Part shown: positions 7,205-11,170 of the stretch, piece by piece
Layout: each line of letters opens with the position of its first letter
Numbering within the stretch: position 1 is the stretch's first letter
Assembly (NCBI GenBank): GCA_030824255.1
Contig: JAVBYB010000114.1
Span: forward strand, 1 to 11,170
Length of the DNA: 11,170 bases
DNA from: a bacterium
Lineage (GTDB): Bacteria > Pseudomonadota > Alphaproteobacteria > Caulobacterales > Hyphomonadaceae
Reading direction: 5' to 3'
The notes under the pieces: model-generated
Database searches by the model: none
Told to the model about the DNA's origin: nothing
The model's input: only the letters and a program-made list of their open reading frames with translations
Program-made: the position numbers and the translations under genes

Positions 7205-8236
7205 TCAGGCCGCCTTTCCGGCATGGCCAAGCGCGCGGCCATCGGCCTGGAAGCTCATCATGTCGTCGGGCTCGACATAGACGGTCTGTTGCGAGCCGGG
7301 CTCGAACGCGTGCACGCCATGGGTCAGCATCACCCAGCGATGATCGCCATGGCGGAGATGCACATAAGTCTCCGATCCCGTGATCTCACTCGACAGAACT
7401 TCCAGCGTGTAGGTGTGCGCCGCCGCTGTCTTCCGCTCCATCCGCAGGTGATGCGCCCGGAAGGCCAGCGTGCGGGCGCCGGGATAGCGATCGGCCTGCG
7501 CCGCATTCTCGACAGGCAGCACGTTCAGCGGCGGATCGGAAAACGTCCGCGCGGTTTCCAGCGAATTCGGCCGGCGATAAGCCTCCCCGCTCGGACCAAA
7601 CTGGGTCACGCGCCCTTCGCTCATCGTGGCGGTGTTGCCGCCCAGCAGAAGGGCCTCCAGCGGCTCTGTTGTTGCATATACAACGACTGAGCCCGCGTCG
7701 GCGAACAACCGCGGAAGTTCCGCCCGCAACTCTTCCCGCAGCTTGTAGTCCAGGTTCGCCAGCGGCTCATCGAGCAGCACAAGCGACGCCTTCTTCACGA
7801 TCGCCCGCGCCAGCGCCACCCGCTGCTGCTGTCCGCCGGAAAGCTCCAGCGGCTTGCGCTCAAGGTATGGCGTCAGGCGCAGAAGTTCCGCCGCGCGCCC
7901 GACTTCGCGCTCAATTTCCTCGCGTGATGCGCGCTTCACCCTGAGCGGAGAGGCGATGTTCTCGCGAACGGTCCAGCCCGGATAATTGATGAACTGCTGG
8001 TACACCATCGCAACATTGCGCCTGGCCACCGCCTGCCCCGTCACGTCTACCCCGTTGAAGAGAATGGCGCCTTCGCCGGCCCGGTCGAGGCCCGCCATCA
8101 CGCGCATCAGGCTCGTTTTTCCTGCGCGCGCGGGGCCGAGCAGCACATTCAGTGCGCCGGGCTCAAGCCGCATCGAAATGTTGACGAGGTGGTCGACGCC
8201 ATCAACGCGGCGCGACACGTCCTTCAGTTCAAGCAT
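7205..8236 (-). CDS. glpS: glycerol-type ABC transporter ATPase GlpS, lacking the switch histidine
   Basis: 343 residues, first gene of the operon. Motifs: Walker A GPARAGKT (34-41), Q-loop Q81 (VYQQFINYPGW), perfect signature LSGGQ (132-136), Walker B VLLDE (153-157), D-loop NLD (161-163). The switch (H-loop) histidine is missing: where MalK-type proteins read YVTHDQ.EA this one reads YATTEPLEA, with Thr190 in the His position. A C-terminal regulatory domain follows from about residue 235. ATG 8236 (MLELKDVSR) was chosen over GTG 8263: it matches the usual GlpS start and the extra nine residues (MGRQCGSPC) look non-native. The ribosome binding site is not strong. Transcription presumably starts in the divergent region upstream. 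Confidence 0.92.
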   Translation of the reverse strand: MLELKDVSRRVDGVDHLVNISMRLEPGALNVLLGPARAGKTSLMRVMAGLDRAGEGAILFNGVDVTGQAVARRNVAMVYQQFINYPGWTVRENIASPLRVKRASREEIEREVGRAAELLRLTPYLERKPLELSGGQQQRVALARAIVKKASLVLLDEPLANLDYKLREELRAELPRLFADAGSVVVYATTEPLEALLLGGNTATMSEGRVTQFGPSGEAYRRPNSLETARTFSDPPLNVLPVENAAQADRYPGARTLAFRAHHLRMERKTAAAHTYTLEVLSSEITGSETYVHLRHGDHRWVMLTHGVHAFEPGSQQTVYVEPDDMMSFQADGRALGHAGKAA

Positions 8237-8639
8237 GCACGGCGACCCACATTGACGACCCACGCGCCAATAAGTCTGCGAATGGCTGCAGCGTCAAACA
8301 CAGTTGTTTCGAATTGAGCAGACACCGTCTGAATTCACGCGCCGCGCGGTAGTTGAAATTGAAATGCATGATCGCCGAGGCCGCTCTCAAAAAGTTCAAG
8401 CGTTCGAAGCGCGCTGCGTCTTTCACGCAACTGACACGATTGCGTTTACCATTGCCGCGAATGCGAAGAGCGCAATTGCCTTAATGACGTAAGGGAATGC
8501 CGTTACTGGAAGTGAAAGCGCAACCGCGCCGTAAAGCTTTCCCACGCACAAAGATTGCCGAGAACAGCGGTGAAATCCCGTGGGACGCAACACCCATTCG
8601 GTTGACGTCACGTTTCAATGCGGTCAACAGTGAATTCAA

Positions 8640-8658
8640 GAGTCGCTTAAACAGACTC
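8640..8658. promoter_or_regulatory. two GANTC (CcrM-type methylation) sites upstream of the receptor
   Basis: GAGTC at 8640-8644 and GACTC at 8654-8658 form an inverted repeat 21 bases before the receptor ATG, and are the only GANTC sites between 8237 and 8678. In alphaproteobacteria CcrM methylates GANTC and GcrA reads it at promoters. The flanks (AGAGTCG, and TGAGTCT on the other strand) each differ by one base from the reported GcrA motif YGAKTCG. The pair could equally be a small 5' UTR hairpin. Confidence 0.4.
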
Positions 8659-8663
8659 AATAC

Positions 8664-8670
8664 GGGGAGG
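8664..8670 (+). promoter_or_regulatory. strong ribosome binding site of the TonB receptor
   Basis: GGGGAGG lies eight bases before ATG 8679. It is the strongest Shine-Dalgarno in the window; it fixes the start and suggests high expression. Confidence 0.85.
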
Positions 8671-8678
8671 TTACAATT

Positions 8679-11170
8679 ATGAAGTTCACGCTCCGCGGCG
8701 CTTCCAGCGCTGCGCTTCTTGTTGGTTTGGCTGGCTTCATGCCTGCCTGGGCACAGGACACTGTCGCAACAACTGATCAACCGGCCGAAGCTGCCCAACC
8801 GGACAGCACCAGCCGCGTCGTGATCACGGGCTCGCTCATCGCCGGCACGCCGGAAGATGCGGCTCTGCCGGTCGAAGTCTTCACGAACGAAGACCTCGAA
8901 GAACAGGGCGCTCCGACGGCCCTCGAATTCGCCAAGAACCTGACGATCTCGGGCTTCACGCAAGGCGAAGCGAACTTCCAGGGCGGCTCCGCCCCGGGCG
9001 CGGTCAGCTTCAACCTGCGCGGCATCGGCGCTGAAAAGTCGCTGACCCTGCTCAACGGTCGTCGCGTCTCGACGAACGTGTCGTTCATCCCGGGCGCGGC
9101 TCTGGCCCGTACCGAACTCCTGAAGGACGGCGCGGCCGTGACGTACGGCGCTGACGCCGTCGGTGGCGTCATCAACTTCATCACGCGCGATGAGTTCGTC
9201 GGCCTCGAAGCCAACGCCAGCTACAAGTACGTCGACGGTTCGGATGGCGACTACACCGCCAGCCTGCTCGGCGGCATCGGCGAAGGCGACATCAACTTCC
9301 TCTGGTCGATGGAATACGAGCACCGCTCGCCCCTGACGCCGGACCAGCGCGACTGGGCCATCACGCCCTATTCGACCAACCTCTCGCCGTGGTCCGCGCT
9401 CTCCAACATCGGCGTTTACACGCCGCGTGGCGCGCTGCCGGGCGTTATCACGCCGACAGGCCCCGGCGGTCAGTTCACGACCGCTGACGAATACGGCGCA
9501 GCACTCGGCGCAGGCATCTACGACAACGCCCTGTCCGTTGGCTCGCGTCTCGCGAACTGCGAATCCATTGGCGGCGCCTGGTCCAACCCTGCCGCACCGA
9601 ACGCCGGCTTCTGCCGTTTCGGCTACTTCCCCTTCTACAACCTCGTCGAAGAGCAGGACGTTTACCGCGCCTACGGCCAGGTGAACGCCACGATCAACGA
9701 CGACATGGAGTTCCACATGGACGCGGCCTATGGCCAAGTCCGTTCGGCCACTCACGTGTCGCCGTCCCTGCCGACCTCGCGCGGTCCGGGCATGGCCCAG
9801 ACCGGCACCGAACTGTTCATTCCGCGCACCAACCCCTTCGTCGGACAATTCCTTGCCGACACGGGCGCAACGCTGGCGCCGACGGCTTCCGGTTTCACCA
9901 TCGGTGGCGCGGCCAGCTCGCTGTACCGCACGTTTGCCTTCCAGGGCACGACGGCGTTCGGCGACGATACGGCGCTCAACGAGTACGACTATCAGGGCTT
10001 CCGCGTTTCAGGTGGTCTCAAAGGCCGCCTGGGTGACTGGGCCGGCATGGCGAGCAACATCAACTACGATGCTGGCCTGACCTACAACCAGACCATTACG
10101 CGCCTCACCGGTCCGGACATGCTGGGTCACCGCATCCAGCAAGCCCTCAACGGCTTCGGCGGTCCGAACTGCAACGCGGTCGACACCGACCCGAACCGCC
10201 TCGGCACGCAAAACCCGGCTGCTGCCGGTCAGAACGGTTGCCAGTGGTTCAACCCGTTCCTGACGTCGTTCCAGAGCAACCCGGCGCTCAACCTGATCAA
10301 CCCGCAGAGCGGTTCCAACCGCAACCTGGCGCTCCCCACGGGCGTATCGAGCTGGGAAAACTCGAACGAGCTGCAGCGCTGGCTGTATGACGATCGTGAA
10401 AGCGAAACCGTCGCAACCAGCCTCACGCTCGACCTGATCTTCAGCGGTGAATCCGGCATCGACCTTCCGGGCGGCGCGCTCGCTTGGGCCGTCGGTATGC
10501 AGGGACGTCAGCTTGAGAACCGTGAAACGATCCCGAGCCCGTTCTACAACGGCTCCGTCCCCTGCCAGTGGCCGGGTCAGGACCCGATCCCGGCCGGCCA
10601 ACTCGGCTTCACGGGCTGCGAGAATGCGGGACCGTTTGTGTTCTTCGATCCGGAAATTCCGGAGCGTGTGGACCAGCAACAAGCCGCTCTGTTCGGCGAA
10701 CTTCAGATCCCGGTTCTCGACAACCTCAACCTGTCGGCTGCCGTGCGTCGTGAAGAATTCTCCGGCGGCATCGGCGACACCGTCTACAAAGTGTCCGGCA
10801 AATGGGACGTCTGGGGCCCTCTCTCGCTCCGCGGCTCCTACGGCACGAACTACCTTGCTCCGCCGATCGGCCTGCAAGCCGGTGAAGTCACCAACGGCGT
10901 GACGAACTACGCACTCGCGGGCAGCCAATGGCTCCCGTCGGTCACTGTGACGGACGACGAAATCGGCCCGGCCACGGCGACTGCCTGGAACGCTGGCGTG
11001 ATCTGGCAGAGCGAAGGCTTTGCTGCCGACCACGATCTCAGCATCATCATCGACTACTTCAATATCGAGACGGAAAACGAGTTCCGGGCGCTGGCGACCA
11101 CCAACCAGATCCTGAACGCCGTCTACAGCACGACCGACGCCTTCAACGCCTGCAACCACCCGCTGGCCGG
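8679..11170 (+). CDS. TonB-dependent outer-membrane receptor (3' end outside window)
   Basis: An uninterrupted frame of 830 codons running off the right edge. Residues 1-25 are a signal peptide (KFTLRGASSAALLVGLAGFM, cleavage after PAWA). RVVITGSLI (46-54) resembles the segment that opens the plug of Caulobacterales-type receptors. The plug domain follows to about residue 175, with FNLRGIGAEKSLTLLNGRRV and GADAVGGVINFITR, the two hallmark plug stretches. The rest is beta-barrel: alternating aromatic strands (NAGVIWQSEGFAADHDLSII) and long loops. Several loops carry paired Cys (NCES...GFCRF, NCNAV...NGCQW, PCQW...GCEN), suggesting disulfide-tied extracellular loops. These receptors move scarce or large solutes across the outer membrane with TonB energy; the substrate cannot be read from the sequence. 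Codon choice (many AAC, GAA, GGT/GGC, CGT/CGC) looks biased as in highly expressed genes. It is divergent from glpS, so joint regulation is possible. The conserved C-terminal aromatic residue lies outside the window. Confidence 0.93.
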   Translation, partial: MKFTLRGASSAALLVGLAGFMPAWAQDTVATTDQPAEAAQPDSTSRVVITGSLIAGTPEDAALPVEVFTNEDLEEQGAPTALEFAKNLTISGFTQGEANFQGGSAPGAVSFNLRGIGAEKSLTLLNGRRVSTNVSFIPGAALARTELLKDGAAVTYGADAVGGVINFITRDEFVGLEANASYKYVDGSDGDYTASLLGGIGEGDINFLWSMEYEHRSPLTPDQRDWAITPYSTNLSPWSALSNIGVYTPRGALPGVITPTGPGGQFTTADEYGAALGAGIYDNALSVGSRLANCESIGGAWSNPAAPNAGFCRFGYFPFYNLVEEQDVYRAYGQVNATINDDMEFHMDAAYGQVRSATHVSPSLPTSRGPGMAQTGTELFIPRTNPFVGQFLADTGATLAPTASGFTIGGAASSLYRTFAFQGTTAFGDDTALNEYDYQGFRVSGGLKGRLGDWAGMASNINYDAGLTYNQTITRLTGPDMLGHRIQQALNGFGGPNCNAVDTDPNRLGTQNPAAAGQNGCQWFNPFLTSFQSNPALNLINPQSGSNRNLALPTGVSSWENSNELQRWLYDDRESETVATSLTLDLIFSGESGIDLPGGALAWAVGMQGRQLENRETIPSPFYNGSVPCQWPGQDPIPAGQLGFTGCENAGPFVFFDPEIPERVDQQQAALFGELQIPVLDNLNLSAAVRREEFSGGIGDTVYKVSGKWDVWGPLSLRGSYGTNYLAPPIGLQAGEVTNGVTNYALAGSQWLPSVTVTDDEIGPATATAWNAGVIWQSEGFAADHDLSIIIDYFNIETENEFRALATTNQILNAVYSTTDAFNACNHPLA

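Larger units (their letters stand above)
8237..8678. promoter_or_regulatory. divergent regulatory region between glpS and the TonB receptor
   Basis: About 440 bases without a believable gene, visibly less GC-rich than the flanks, as expected for a double promoter region. On the + side a TTGACG (8602-8607) could be a -35 element for the receptor, but no good -10 follows at standard spacing. It forms part of an 8-bp palindrome TGACGTCA (8603-8610); a related TGACGTAA lies at 8485-8492. TTCGAA occurs at 8308-8313 and 8403-8408, faintly like half-sites of DeoR-family (GlpR) regulators; this is weak. No clear promoter for glpS could be picked by eye. Confidence 0.6.

Noticed and set aside
8481..9848. 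455-residue minus-strand open frame
   Set aside because: Antisense shadow of the TonB receptor, made possible by its codon bias. The + strand frame has a strong ribosome binding site, signal peptide and plug motifs; the minus frame looks like nothing.
10008..11159. 383-residue minus-strand open frame
   Set aside because: Same reason: opposite strand of the receptor barrel, with Arg/Val/Glu-rich low-information composition.

Overview
The window looks chromosomal and alphaproteobacterial. It is GC-rich with dense ATGA-type gene overlaps, it carries a glycerol-type ABC operon of the kind described in Rhizobium, and it has a large TonB-dependent receptor of the sort abundant in Caulobacterales/Hyphomonadaceae. 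A member of, or near, Hyphomonadaceae is my best guess; this is inference from gene style, not a database match.

Layout. (a) 3-1096, copper/respiration-related: the C-terminal part of an SCO1/SenC domain fused to a cytochrome c domain with a His-rich tail (+, cut by the left edge), convergent with a small exported cupredoxin-like protein that has no cysteine (-). (b) 1195-1284: tRNA-Ser(GCU), minus strand, with encoded CCA. (c) 1285-1729: no convincing gene. It holds a strong + strand intrinsic terminator with no recognised + strand gene in front of it, several hairpins, and the minus-strand terminator of the next operon. (d) 8236-1730, one minus-strand operon of eight genes: glpS and glpT (two ATPases), glpP and glpQ (two permeases), two unnamed small membrane proteins, glpU (DUF2160-type membrane protein) and glpV (substrate-binding protein, here with a lipoprotein signal). 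Gene order and sequence style match the GlpSTPQ-U-V glycerol importer, except for the two extra small membrane genes between glpQ and glpU. (e) 8237-8678: a gene-free, less GC-rich divergent regulatory region. (f) 8679 to the right edge: a TonB-dependent outer-membrane receptor (+, cut by the window end), with a strong ribosome binding site and two GANTC (CcrM-type) sites just upstream.

How it works together: GlpV would capture a polyol, probably glycerol, in the periplasm; GlpP/GlpQ form the inner-membrane channel; GlpS/GlpT form the ATPase pair. The ATPases are strikingly complementary. GlpS has a perfect LSGGQ but lacks the switch histidine, while GlpT has the histidine but a destroyed signature motif, so both defects fall in the same composite ATP site. 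The divergent receptor might supply the outer-membrane step, but nothing in the sequence proves this. No glpD, glpK or glpR lies in the window. I do not see a wholly unknown system; the best leads are the asymmetric ATPase pair, the two inserted membrane genes and the orphan terminator.
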